A stretch of DNA of 22,339 nucleotides from positions 1-22,339 of the forward strand of contig JAGOFF010000013.1 of NCBI GenBank assembly GCA_017997315.1, in the 5' to 3' direction. A program made the position numbers and the translations under genes. The notes beneath the pieces are model-generated. The model had not been told where the DNA came from. It worked only from the letters and a program-made list of their open reading frames with translations, and searched no databases. Positions 1-6,690 of this stretch are shown here, in pieces (the first letter of the stretch is position 1; each line of letters opens with the position of its first letter). The stretch is from Clostridia bacterium (lineage in GTDB: Bacteria; Bacillota; Clostridia; Saccharofermentanales; UBA5734).

Positions 1-360
1 CGGCTGTCCCTGCGGACGCGGGGCGTACCCGCCCGGCTGTCCCTGCGGGCGCGGGGCGTATCCGCCCGGCTGTCCCTGCGGACGCGGGGCGTACCCGCCC
101 GGCTGTCCCTGCGGACGCGGAGCGTACCCGCCCGGCTGTCCCTGCGGACGCGGGGCATACCCGCCCGGCTGTCCCTGCGGACGCGGGGCATAACCGCCCG
201 GCTGTCCCTGCGGACGCGGGGCATACCCGCCCGGCTGTCCCTGCGGACGCGGGGCGTATCCGCCCGGCTGTCCCTGCGGACGCGGGGCATAACCGCCCGG
301 CTGTCCCTGCGGACGCGGGGCGTACCCGTCCGGCTGACCCTGCGGACGCGGAGGCGTCGC
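1..360 (-). repeat. 33-bp in-frame tandem repeat encoding GGYAPRPQGQP
   Basis: On the minus strand nine contiguous 33-bp units (297 down to 1) each encode GGYAPRPQGQP. They are preceded by DGYAPRPQGQP (330-298) and a degenerate unit ATPPRPQGQP (360-331). The array probably continues past the left edge. All differences among the nine perfect units are at third codon positions (Gly2, Tyr3, Ala4 and Arg6 codons), so the peptide is invariant although the DNA is not. There are no spacers, and the repeat lies wholly inside the infB frame. Confidence 0.95.
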
Positions 361-978
361 GGGTGCGGTCGGTGCGGACTGGGGTTCCACCGGTTCAGCC
401 GCTGCGGAGGCGGCTGTCTCGGCCGGAGCTTCGGGTGTCGGCGCCGCGGCATCCTTCGTCGGTTCGGAGACCGCGACTTGCGGCACTTCCCGCGGTTCCG
501 GCTTCTGCTCGGCCGCCGGTGCGGACTCCGAGGGAACCTCGACGGACGGCCGGACTGTCTCGGGAGCCGGTTCCGGCTCCGGATGCGGCACGGCAGCCGG
601 TATCGGCGGAGAGGACTCCTCCGGCGCCGGCGCGGCGGGGGCCGGCTTCATGGCTTCCTGAACGGCTTCGGCGGCAGGGGCCGCCGGCTCCTGCTCCTCC
701 GGGCCGGGTTTGGGAGCGGTCTTTTTGACGACCTTCACAACCCCGGTGATCTTTTTTCCGGATACGCCCTGCATCGTGATGGTCGGGGCCTGCGGATGGT
801 CTTCTCCCGCAGGGGCCTGGACCGGGGGGAGCACGACGGATTCATCCGCCTTTTCCACCGGAATCTTCACCGGCTTCGGCTCATCCTTGCCCGCGGCTTT
901 CCTGACAGGGGGAGCCGCGTCGTCCGATCTGCTGAAGCCCGCGCGAAGTCCAGAACCCGATTCCTCTTTTTTTGCCAT
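1..978 (-). CDS. infB: Translation initiation factor IF-2, N-terminal part (cut by left edge)
   Basis: The reading frame is open from the ATG at 978 to the window edge, giving 326 visible residues. An in-frame TAA directly precedes this ATG, so the start cannot lie upstream; a GGAGG sits 13 nt before it, a rather long spacing. IF-2 is the GTPase that places initiator tRNA on the small ribosomal subunit, but the GTPase and tRNA-binding domains would lie outside the window. What is visible is a low-complexity, Ala/Pro/Glu-rich N-terminus beginning MAKKEESGSG, with a short less biased stretch around residues 65-82 (TITMQGVSGKKITGVVKVV). From residue 207 it becomes an 11-residue Gly/Pro/Arg/Gln/Tyr repeat. 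The identity rests mainly on position: it is the last gene after nusA, ylxR and ylxQ, exactly where infB lies in Bacillota, and long disordered N-termini are normal for clostridial IF-2. It starts 39 nt after ylxQ and is probably co-transcribed. Confidence 0.88.
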   Translation of the reverse strand, partial: MAKKEESGSGLRAGFSRSDDAAPPVRKAAGKDEPKPVKIPVEKADESVVLPPVQAPAGEDHPQAPTITMQGVSGKKITGVVKVVKKTAPKPGPEEQEPAAPAAEAVQEAMKPAPAAPAPEESSPPIPAAVPHPEPEPAPETVRPSVEVPSESAPAAEQKPEPREVPQVAVSEPTKDAAAPTPEAPAETAASAAAEPVEPQSAPTAPATPPRPQGQPDGYAPRPQGQPGGYAPRPQGQPGGYAPRPQGQPGGYAPRPQGQPGGYAPRPQGQPGGYAPRPQGQPGGYAPRPQGQPGGYAPRPQGQPGGYAPRPQGQPGGYAPRPQGQP

Positions 979-1017
979 TTAAACGATCCATCCTCCACTT
1001 ATCATGTGCGTTCCGGG

Positions 1018-1338
1018 TCACCGGTCCGTATCATCCAGCAATTCCAGGATGCGCTCCGCGAATCCCTTTTCCAGGATGACTGCCATCATCCTGTTTTCCT
1101 TTCCCGTATACCGCCCGATCTGTTCCCCGGTGCCCGCGATGCGGCATGGGATATCGGACTCTTGCGCCGTCAGCTCTATTTTCCTCCTGGTGTCGTCCGC
1201 GGCGTCCTCCGCGATCAACACCAGCTTTGCGTCTCCCCGTTCGATCGCCTTCGTGCAGGCGGTGGCGCCGGAAGCGGTTTTTCCCGCACGGGTCGCCATG
1301 CCCAGCATACGGAGCGCTTTGTCACGGTCAGCCTTCAT
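1018..1338 (-). CDS. ylxQ: L7Ae-family RNA-binding protein YlxQ
   Basis: This 106-residue protein matches the small single-domain L7Ae/L30e/S12e/Gadd45 fold proteins encoded between nusA and infB in Bacillota. The start region KALRMLGMATRAGKTASG is the typical opening of the family (a helix followed by the glycine-rich RNA-contact loop), and AKLVLIAEDAADDTRRKI matches the conserved central strand and helix. Members of this superfamily bind kink-turn RNA. The exact target of YlxQ here is not visible; a role in ribosome or RNA metabolism follows from family and operon. The ATG at 1338 lies inside the end of ylxR (11-nt overlap), which suggests translational coupling, as only a weak purine-rich SD is present. 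Length is normal for the family. Confidence 0.88.
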   Translation of the reverse strand: MKADRDKALRMLGMATRAGKTASGATACTKAIERGDAKLVLIAEDAADDTRRKIELTAQESDIPCRIAGTGEQIGRYTGKENRMMAVILEKGFAERILELLDDTDR

Positions 1339-1624
1339 CCGGTCCGCCGGCGATCTCGCGTCCCAGCGCCTCGGCGGTCACTACCGGAATCGCGGTTTTG
1401 AGCGCCCGCTCGAGCCGCTTCTCCTTGACCGCCTTTGCGAGGCAGGCCGCATCCCGGCACAAGTAGGCCCCGCGTCCCGCCGCGCGCCCGGTCTTGTCCA
1501 GCATCACGCTTCCGTCCTGGCTTGCGACAATGCGTACAAGTTCCTTTTTGGGCCGCATCGTCTGGCAGGCGACACACATCCGCAAGGGGGGCTTCTTGTC
1601 TTTTTTCCCTGCCTTTACCGGCAC
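1328..1624 (-). CDS. ylxR: YlxR family (DUF448) protein
   Basis: A 98-residue basic protein of the YlxR/DUF448 family, a putative nucleic-acid-binding protein always found next to nusA in Bacillota. Diagnostic features are the PLRMCVACQ segment with a CxxC pair, the KKELVRIV strand, and the signature GRAAGRGAYLC. The frame has two GTG codons near the start, at 1636 and 1624. I chose 1624 because a GGAGG (1634-1630) lies five bases before it, whereas the GTG at 1636 has no convincing ribosome site. The longer form would add only four residues. It follows nusA closely and its 3' end overlaps ylxQ by 11 nt. Confidence 0.9.
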   Translation of the reverse strand: MPVKAGKKDKKPPLRMCVACQTMRPKKELVRIVASQDGSVMLDKTGRAAGRGAYLCRDAACLAKAVKEKRLERALKTAIPVVTAEALGREIAGGPDEG

Positions 1625-1645
1625 GGTCTCCTCCACGCGGGACGG

Positions 1646-2809
1646 TCAGCCGACCGTTTCACCGCTCTCCGTCGCGGCATCCTCCGACTCGGACGCTTTC
1701 TCCTGGGCTTCGTTCTCGAGCGATTCGGTGGCGGCGGTGAAACGGGCCATGATCTCCTGTTCCAGCATCTCGCGGAACCGTGTCTCGCTCTTGATATCGA
1801 TCTTCCACCCGGTCAGCCGTGCAGCCAGACGGGCATTCTGACCTTCACGCCCGATGGCCAGCGACAGCTGGTGGTCCGGTACGACGACCCGCGCAGTGTT
1901 CTCTTCTTCGTTGATGTCGACGCGGAGCACCTTGGCGGGGTTCAGGCTGTTGGCGATGAAAACCTCCAGTTCGGAACTCCACTGGATGATGTCGATCTTC
2001 TCGCCCATGAGCTCATCCATGACGGCCTGGACACGCAGACCGCGCTGCCCCACGCAGGAGCCGACGGGATCCACGTTCTCGTCGCGCGACGCGACCGCCA
2101 TCTTGGTCCTGGATCCGGCTTCCCGGGAAATCGATACGATCTCGACGACCCCGGACGCGATCTCCGGCACTTCGTTTTCAAACAGCTTCCGCACCAGGTG
2201 GGGGTGGCTTCTGGACACATAGACAATCGGGCGGCCTTTCTTCTCATCCACACGAAGAATGTAGAACCGCATGCGCTGATTGAAGTTGTACCCGTCGGAG
2301 CGGACCTGTTCGTTGTAGGGAAGCACCGCCTCCGCACGTCCGATGTCCACGATCACCTCACGGTGGTCCCGCCGCTGCACCACGCCCACGGCCAGTTCGC
2401 CGATCCGGCTGGAGAATTCGTTCTGGATCCGCTCCCGTTCCGCATTGCACAGTTTTTGATTGATGACGTTCTTGGCCGTCTGGGCCGCGAGACGGCCGAA
2501 ATCCTGCGGAGACAGCTCGTATTCCATCTCGTCGCCCAGTTCGAACTCGTCGGAGTAGGCCTTCGCCTCCTCCAGCGACATTTCGACATTGGGATCGTCC
2601 ACGGCTTCGACGACGGTCTTGGTCAGAAAGACTTTCATTTCGCCGGATGTCCGGTCGACTTCAGCCCGGATGTTGTCGGTCGTCTTCGCGTCGAACTCGC
2701 GTTTGTACGCTGAAACCAACGCCTCCTCGATCGCCTCGAACAACAACTCGGCATCGATGGCGCGTTCTTTTTCCAGCAGCCGGATGGCTTCGATCAACTC
2801 TGCGTTCAT
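1646..2809 (-). CDS. nusA: Transcription termination/antitermination factor NusA
   Basis: NusA binds RNA polymerase and nascent RNA and controls pausing, termination and antitermination. The 387-residue protein has the normal order: N-terminal polymerase-binding domain (about 1-125), S1 domain (about 135-198, with EVIVDIGRAEAVLP), KH1 (about 230-285, GxxG loop GQRG at 254-257) and KH2 (about 290-345, loop GREG at 320-323, followed by NARLAARLTGWKIDI). The last 40 residues are an acidic, Glu/Ser-rich tail. The C-terminal acidic repeats of proteobacterial NusA are absent, as usual in Bacillota. The ATG at 2809 is preceded by GGAGAGG at good spacing. It lies between rimP and ylxR in the classical operon. 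Confidence 0.97.
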   Translation of the reverse strand: MNAELIEAIRLLEKERAIDAELLFEAIEEALVSAYKREFDAKTTDNIRAEVDRTSGEMKVFLTKTVVEAVDDPNVEMSLEEAKAYSDEFELGDEMEYELSPQDFGRLAAQTAKNVINQKLCNAERERIQNEFSSRIGELAVGVVQRRDHREVIVDIGRAEAVLPYNEQVRSDGYNFNQRMRFYILRVDEKKGRPIVYVSRSHPHLVRKLFENEVPEIASGVVEIVSISREAGSRTKMAVASRDENVDPVGSCVGQRGLRVQAVMDELMGEKIDIIQWSSELEVFIANSLNPAKVLRVDINEEENTARVVVPDHQLSLAIGREGQNARLAARLTGWKIDIKSETRFREMLEQEIMARFTAATESLENEAQEKASESEDAATESGETVG

Positions 2810-2837
2810 GCTCCCTCTCCTTTACGGATCAACTCAA

Positions 2838-2853
2838 GCGGGCTGCGGCCCGC
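2838..2853 (-). other. Small GC-rich hairpin in the rimP-nusA gap
   Basis: GCGGGC and GCCCGC form a perfect 6-bp stem with a 4-nt loop in the 66-nt gap between rimP and nusA, ending 28 nt before the nusA ATG. No T tract follows on the minus strand, so it is not a convincing terminator. It could be an RNA processing or stability element, or chance in GC-rich DNA. Confidence 0.3.
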
Positions 2854-2875
2854 GCCGTTTCCGTCACCCGGTCTC

Positions 2876-3346
2876 TCAGAACCGGACGGCACGTTTGACG
2901 CGGGCCGTTTCTTCTTTCTTGAACACCTGTTCCGTCCCGTCCGCCGTACGGATCGTCAATGTTCCGTCTTCGGCATATCCGGTCAGAATGCCTTCGTGCT
3001 TCTTCGAACCGTCCCGGGCACGGTACAGGGCAACCTCCACCGGTTCTCCCATATGACGGGCGAAATCGGCCGGTTTGCGCAGCGGCCTTGCAAGTCCCGG
3101 GGACGAAACCTCCAGGTTGTAGGAACCGGGAATGTCCAGTCCCTCGTCCAGCATCGGATCCATCGCGCGGCTGGCGTCCGCACAGTCGTCCAGCGTCACG
3201 CCGCCCCGCTTGTCGATATAAAACCGCAGATACCAGGCGCCGCCCTCCCGTACGTACTCCACATCCACGAGGTCCAGCCCCATGCCGGCCAGTGTCTCCT
3301 CGACAAGCGCCTGCGCCTGACGGGCGATCCCGGATCGATTGTCCAT
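2876..3346 (-). CDS. rimP: Ribosome maturation factor RimP
   Basis: RimP helps mature the 30S subunit. The 156-residue protein shows the two-domain family pattern: an N-terminal domain with GLDLVDVEYVREGG and WYLRFYIDKRGGVTLDDC, followed by the hallmark YNLEVSSPGLARPL, then a C-terminal SH3-like barrel (GILTGYAEDGTLTI) ending in a basic tail. I place the start at the ATG at 3346 (MDNRSGIARQAQ), because GGGAGGG lies just upstream and family alignment begins here. The open frame extends upstream to 3409, but the extra 21 residues fall in the leader hairpin region and look untranslated. It is the first gene of the rimP-nusA-ylxR-ylxQ-infB operon. Confidence 0.95.
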   Translation of the reverse strand: MDNRSGIARQAQALVEETLAGMGLDLVDVEYVREGGAWYLRFYIDKRGGVTLDDCADASRAMDPMLDEGLDIPGSYNLEVSSPGLARPLRKPADFARHMGEPVEVALYRARDGSKKHEGILTGYAEDGTLTIRTADGTEQVFKKEETARVKRAVRF

Positions 3347-3373
3347 CAGCCCTCCCGAACATCCTTCACGTAG

Positions 3374-3395
3374 AAAAAGTGGGGGAATCCCCACT
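3374..3395 (-). terminator. Terminator-like hairpin in the rimP leader (possible attenuator)
   Basis: On the minus strand AGTGGGG-ATTC-CCCCACT forms a perfect 7-bp, 4-nt-loop hairpin (3395-3378) immediately followed by a short T tract (five Ts, 3378-3374, including the last base of the stem). It lies between the predicted transcription start (about 3419) and the rimP start codon (3346). No gene on this strand ends upstream, so it would act on the operon's own transcript. Confidence 0.55.
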
Positions 3396-3425
3396 CTCTG
3401 CCAAGGCATTCAAAACTACAGGCGG

Positions 3426-3454
3426 ATTATACCATCTGCCTGCGGTGCACGCAA
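3426..3454 (-). promoter_or_regulatory. Sigma-A-type promoter of the rimP-infB operon
   Basis: On the minus strand a -35 box TTGCGT (3454-3449), a 17-bp spacer and a consensus -10 box TATAAT (3431-3426) predict transcription from about 3419, giving a leader of roughly 70 nt before rimP. Confidence 0.75.
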
Positions 3455-3523
3455 GTCGGAAGCCCGATTCCGCGGGACGCGCCGCGCCATAAATCCACCG
3501 GGGAGATTTGTCTGCTTTGTCTA

Positions 3524-3552
3524 TTCATTCACCCGTCCATGTAGGATAGAAT
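3524..3552 (+). promoter_or_regulatory. Candidate promoter of the P-loop protein gene
   Basis: TTCATT (3524-3529), 17 bp, then TAGAAT (3547-3552) gives a good -10 but a weak -35. It lies about 65 nt upstream of the ATG at 3617 and diverges from the rimP promoter. Confidence 0.4.
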
Positions 3553-3616
3553 GAAAGTGATCCGGTGCCTTCCCGGCGGACGGTTCCGGAAATACGCTGC
3601 AAGGGGTGGTTCGCCT

Positions 3617-4024
3617 ATGATAAGGGTCATTGTGGGAAACAAAGGGAGCGGCAAGACGGCGAGACTCGTCGATGAACTCAATGAGCACGCAGCGCGGGAC
3701 AACGACGTGGTATGCGTCGAGCAAGGCCGACGTCTCGACAGTTCAGTCAACTACAAAATCCGCATGGTGGATATCGCGGATTATCCGGTCAAGGGCTACC
3801 GTGAGCTCCTTTGTTTCCTCTGCGGCCTGTATGCCAAGGATTACGACCTGGATCACATCTACATCGACAGCATCATCAAGGTGTCCGGAACCGACGATCT
3901 GGACGAACTGTCCGGATTTCTGGCGGAACTGGACGCCTTCAGCGGAAAGTCCGGCGTCGATGCCGTCGTTATTTTGAGTGCCGATCCGGATACGGTTCCC
4001 GAGGGAGTCCGTCGATACTGCTGA
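3617..4024 (+). CDS. Small P-loop NTPase-like protein of unknown role
   Basis: The 135-residue product starts MIRVIVGNKGSGKTARL, a clear Walker A motif (GNKGSGKT, residues 7-14). A Walker-B-like strand IYID ends at D84, and a further strand DAVVILSADPD follows at 115-124. Such short stand-alone P-loop proteins are common in Clostridia and are often labelled 'twitching motility protein PilT', but this one lacks the PilT PAS-like domain, Asp and His boxes and is much too short, so that name should not be used. The ATG at 3617 is chosen because AAGGGGTGG lies seven bases upstream; the frame is open to 3551. It is a single-gene unit, divergent from rimP and ended by the hairpin at 4055-4079. Substrate and role are unknown; it may be an ATP-binding regulator or a degenerate ATPase. 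Confidence 0.8.
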   Translation: MIRVIVGNKGSGKTARLVDELNEHAARDNDVVCVEQGRRLDSSVNYKIRMVDIADYPVKGYRELLCFLCGLYAKDYDLDHIYIDSIIKVSGTDDLDELSGFLAELDAFSGKSGVDAVVILSADPDTVPEGVRRYC

Positions 4025-4054
4025 CGGTTCCTGTCCGGCATCCTGCGGATAAAT

Positions 4055-4079
4055 AAACGGCGCCTTTTCGGCGCCGTTT
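4055..4079. terminator. Rho-independent terminator, probably bidirectional
   Basis: AAACGGCGCC and GGCGCCGTTT form a perfect 10-bp stem with a 5-nt loop (TTTTC). On the plus strand it is followed by CTTCTTCT, and on the minus strand by ATTTATCC. It lies between the convergent ends of the P-loop gene (4024) and the SDR gene (4125), so it can serve both. Confidence 0.8.
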
Positions 4080-4124
4080 CTTCTTCTCCGGGGGATGCGG
4101 CGGTCGGAATGCCGCGTAAACCCG

Positions 4125-4901
4125 TCAGATCACGGAGAGCATTCCGCCGTCCACATAGATGATCTGGCCGTTGATGAAGCCCGACGCATCCGATGCCAGG
4201 AGCAGTGCGGCGCCGATGAGTTCGTCGGGTCTTCCCCACCGCCCGGCGGGAGTGCGGCCTTTCAGCCATGCATCGAATTCGGGCTGGTCTGCCAGCGGCT
4301 GGGTCATCTCCGTAATGAAATATCCGGGACCGATCCCGTTGACCTGGATGCCGTACTTCGCCAGGTCGACGCACAACGCCTTGGTCAGGAGCTTGACGCC
4401 CCCTTTGCTGGCGGAGTAGGCGACGGTCGTCTGCCGGCAGATTTCGCTGGCCATCGAACAGATGTTGATGATTTTGCCCGATCCGCGCGGAATCATGTCG
4501 CGCGCCACCCGTTGCGACACCAAAAACGGACCGGTCAGGTTGATGTCGATCACCCGCTGCCAATCCTGCGGCGACAGCTCTTCGATCGGCGCTCTGCATT
4601 GGATGCCGGCGTTGTTGACCAGGATGCCGATCGGACCGTACCGTTCCTGAGCCTCTCCGACCGCACGGTCGACAGCCTCCCCATCCCGCACGTCGAAGGC
4701 CGCCTCCCCGATGTCCAGACCCTCTCCGCGAAGGGATGCCGCCGCCTCCGCCAGCCGTACGCGGTCGGTCCCGTTGATCACCACGCGTGCGCCGGCTTTG
4801 GCGAGTCCACGGGCGAGGACCCGACCGAGTCCGCGGCTGGATCCGGTCACCAGTGCGGTCTTTCCGGCCAGACTGAACAAATTCTCCACATAGGAAGCCA
4901 T
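4125..4901 (-). CDS. SDR oxidoreductase, gluconate 5-dehydrogenase-like
   Basis: A classical short-chain dehydrogenase of 258 residues. It has the cofactor loop TGSSRGLG (19-26), NNAG (96-99), catalytic Ser149, and Tyr162/Lys166 in YSASK, then PGYF and the C-terminal INGQIIYVDGG. The opening LFSLAGKTALVTGSSRG closely resembles gluconate 5-dehydrogenases, which interconvert D-gluconate and 5-keto-D-gluconate; 2-deoxy-D-gluconate 3-dehydrogenase or another sugar-acid SDR is also possible, so substrate is uncertain. The ATG at 4901 is supported by GGAGG eight bases upstream; an in-frame GTG at 4925 would add eight residues. It is a single gene with its own promoter and palindrome upstream, separated from leuB by a strong hairpin, and does not look like part of the leucine operon. 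No sugar-acid kinase or transporter is adjacent. Confidence 0.85.
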   Translation of the reverse strand: MASYVENLFSLAGKTALVTGSSRGLGRVLARGLAKAGARVVINGTDRVRLAEAAASLRGEGLDIGEAAFDVRDGEAVDRAVGEAQERYGPIGILVNNAGIQCRAPIEELSPQDWQRVIDINLTGPFLVSQRVARDMIPRGSGKIINICSMASEICRQTTVAYSASKGGVKLLTKALCVDLAKYGIQVNGIGPGYFITEMTQPLADQPEFDAWLKGRTPAGRWGRPDELIGAALLLASDASGFINGQIIYVDGGMLSVI

Positions 4902-4926
4902 GCGAAATTCCTCCCGCTTGAACACT

Positions 4927-4940
4927 GTGTGTTTTCACAC
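4927..4940. promoter_or_regulatory. Palindromic operator candidate for the SDR gene
   Basis: GTGTGTTTTCACAC contains the perfect inverted repeat GTGTG/CACAC around a TTTT centre. It begins just downstream of the predicted -10 box and covers the predicted transcription start (about 4935) on the minus strand, a position typical for repressor binding. The regulator is not in the window. Confidence 0.5.
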
Positions 4941-4941
4941 C

Positions 4942-4970
4942 ATCTTACCGCCAGGTGTCCGGATCGACAA
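4942..4970 (-). promoter_or_regulatory. Candidate promoter of the SDR gene
   Basis: On the minus strand TTGTCG (4970-4965), a 17-bp spacer and TAAGAT (4947-4942) form a plausible sigma-A-type promoter about 40 nt before the chosen ATG. Confidence 0.5.
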
Positions 4971-4988
4971 CGCCAAGAGGACAGGAAT

Positions 4989-5019
4989 GATGCCCCGGCC
5001 GCAATCCGGCCGGGGCATC
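4989..5019 (-). terminator. Strong hairpin after leuB, likely transcription end
   Basis: GATGCCCCGGCCG and CGGCCGGGGCATC form a perfect 13-bp stem with a 5-nt loop, 32 nt after the leuB stop. The downstream minus-strand sequence is T/C-mixed without a clean T run, so it may be an imperfect intrinsic terminator or a 3'-end stabiliser. It separates the leu operon from the SDR gene. Confidence 0.6.
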
Positions 5020-5051
5020 GAATCAGACCGGACCGACGGCAGGGCCGGAAT

Positions 5052-6131
5052 CTACAACCTCTCGAGAACCCGCCGGCTCATCTCCTGCGTACCGACCCTG
5101 CCGCTTCCCGTCCCCTGAAGGATGTCGGCCGTGCGATAACCTTCGTCCAGGGTTCGTGAAACCGCGTTCTCCACCGCGTCGGCCTCCGGCTCCATGCCGA
5201 AGGACAGGCGCAGCATCATGGCGGCGGACAGGATCGAGGCCAGCGGATTGGCGATGTCCTTGCCCGCGATGTCCGGTGCGGATCCGTGGATCGGTTCGTA
5301 CATGGCGGGCGTCCCCGGTCTGCCGAGCGAAGCGGACGGAAGCATGCCGATGGAGCCGGTGATCATGGCGGCCTCGTCGGACAGGATGTCGCCGAACATG
5401 TTGGATGTCACGATGACATCGAAGTCAAAAGGACGCCGGATCAGCTGCATCGATGCGTTGTCGACATACAGGTGGTCGAGCCGGATATCCGGGAATCCGG
5501 CTCCGACCGACAGGACGGTCTCCCTCCACAACCGCGAGGACTCCAGCACATTCGCCTTGTCGACGCTGGTCAGCCTGGAACGGCGGCCCCGGGCGGCTTC
5601 GAAACCGATACGGGCGACCCGCTCGATTTCCATGGCGCTGTAACACTCGGTGTCGAACGCCTCCGGTCCGTTCGGGCCTTCGCGCCGGCCGCGGTCGCCG
5701 AAGTACATGCCGCCGGTCAGTTCGCGGACAAACAGGATATCCATCCCTTGCGCCGAGATGTCGGGATGCAGCGGAGAGGCCGAGGCGAGAGCGGGATACA
5801 ACCTGGCGGGGCGCAGATTGGCATACAGTCCGAGCGACTCGCGAAGCCCCAGCAGCGCCCGCTCCGGACGCCGGTCCCCGGGGAGCGTGTCCCAACGCGG
5901 ACCGCCCACGGCGCCGAGCAGCACCGCGTCGCTGTTGCGGCTGGCGGCGACGGTGGCGGGAGGCAGGGGTTCCCCCGTGGCGTCGATGGCGATGCCGCCG
6001 GCGATCAATTCGGTGTATCGGAATTCAACGCCCGCTTTCGATGCAACGGCGTCCAGGACCATGCGTGTCCCGTTGATGACCTCAGGGCCGATCCCATCTC
6101 CCGGGATGACAGCGATATCGAATTTCTTCAT
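5052..6131 (-). CDS. leuB: 3-isopropylmalate dehydrogenase
   Basis: LeuB oxidatively decarboxylates 3-isopropylmalate; the same enzyme class converts the methylmalate made through CimA to 2-oxobutyrate. The 359-residue protein is full length with all core motifs: IPGDGIGPEV (9-18), the substrate arginines in ESLGLYANLRPARL (R97, R107) and RELTGG (R136), Y143, K192 in VDKANV, D224, and D248/D252 in the family signature beginning NMFGDILSDEA (244-254). GSAPDIAGKDIANP (284-297) forms the cofactor site of NAD-dependent IPMDH. The ATG at 6131 has AGGAG five bases upstream. It is the last gene of cimA-leuC-leuD-leuB, 54 nt after leuD, and is followed by a strong hairpin. Confidence 0.96.
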   Translation of the reverse strand: MKKFDIAVIPGDGIGPEVINGTRMVLDAVASKAGVEFRYTELIAGGIAIDATGEPLPPATVAASRNSDAVLLGAVGGPRWDTLPGDRRPERALLGLRESLGLYANLRPARLYPALASASPLHPDISAQGMDILFVRELTGGMYFGDRGRREGPNGPEAFDTECYSAMEIERVARIGFEAARGRRSRLTSVDKANVLESSRLWRETVLSVGAGFPDIRLDHLYVDNASMQLIRRPFDFDVIVTSNMFGDILSDEAAMITGSIGMLPSASLGRPGTPAMYEPIHGSAPDIAGKDIANPLASILSAAMMLRLSFGMEPEADAVENAVSRTLDEGYRTADILQGTGSGRVGTQEMSRRVLERL

Positions 6132-6185
6132 GTCTGCTCCTTGCCGGACGGTCCGGATGACGAAATGCGCCGCGCCTCCCCCGGG

Positions 6186-6671
6186 TCACTTCCGGGCGAT
6201 GTACCCGACCAGTCCGTCCGCGGCGATGATCTTCTTGATGAACTCGGGGAAAGGACGCGCATGGAACACTTTGCCGGAGGTGAGGTCCCGGATCTCGCCC
6301 GTGTCGAAGTCCACCTCGACCTCGTCCCCGTCGGAGATGGCCTCCGCGGCTTCGGAACATTCCATGATCGGTAGGCCCATGTTGATCGCGTTCCGGTAGA
6401 AAATCCGGGCAAAACCCGGCGCAATGACACATCCGATGCCGCAGGCCTTGATCGCGACCGGAGCATGCTCGCGGGAAGATCCGCAGCCGAAATTGTCGCC
6501 GGCCACAATGACATCCCCTGTCTTGACCCGCCGGACAAACGTCGCGTCGAGATCCTCCATGCAATGGGCGGCCAGTTCGCGCGGGTCGGACGTGTTGAGA
6601 TAGCGGGCGGGGATGATGACGTCGGTATCGACATTCACCCCGTACTTGAAGACCTTTCCCTTGGTGTTCAT
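6186..6671 (-). CDS. leuD: Isopropylmalate isomerase small subunit
   Basis: The 161-residue small subunit of the LeuCD hydro-lyase, which isomerises 2- to 3-isopropylmalate (or citramalate to 3-methylmalate). It shows the swivel-domain pattern with VNVDTDVIIPARYL near the start and the diagnostic NFGCGSSREHAP (60-71), followed by GIGCVIAPGFARIFYRNAINMG. Its length matches the short type shared with archaeal-style homologues rather than the roughly 200-residue enterobacterial LeuD. The ATG at 6671 has GGAGG eight bases upstream, and it follows leuC after 19 nt. Confidence 0.95.
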   Translation of the reverse strand: MNTKGKVFKYGVNVDTDVIIPARYLNTSDPRELAAHCMEDLDATFVRRVKTGDVIVAGDNFGCGSSREHAPVAIKACGIGCVIAPGFARIFYRNAINMGLPIMECSEAAEAISDGDEVEVDFDTGEIRDLTSGKVFHARPFPEFIKKIIAADGLVGYIARK

Positions 6672-6690
6672 GCGATATCCTCCACTTGGC

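Noticed and set aside
1..360. The regular repeat could be read as a CRISPR array or non-coding minisatellite.
   Set aside because: Units are contiguous without spacers, exactly 33 bp, in frame with infB, and vary only at synonymous positions.
1004..2713. Long plus-strand open frame opposite nusA, ylxR and ylxQ.
   Set aside because: It is antisense to well-supported conserved genes, has no family features, and such frames are common in GC-rich DNA.
3617..4024. Naming the P-loop protein PilT or a pilus retraction ATPase.
   Set aside because: It is only 135 residues and lacks the Asp box, His box and N-terminal domain of PilT.
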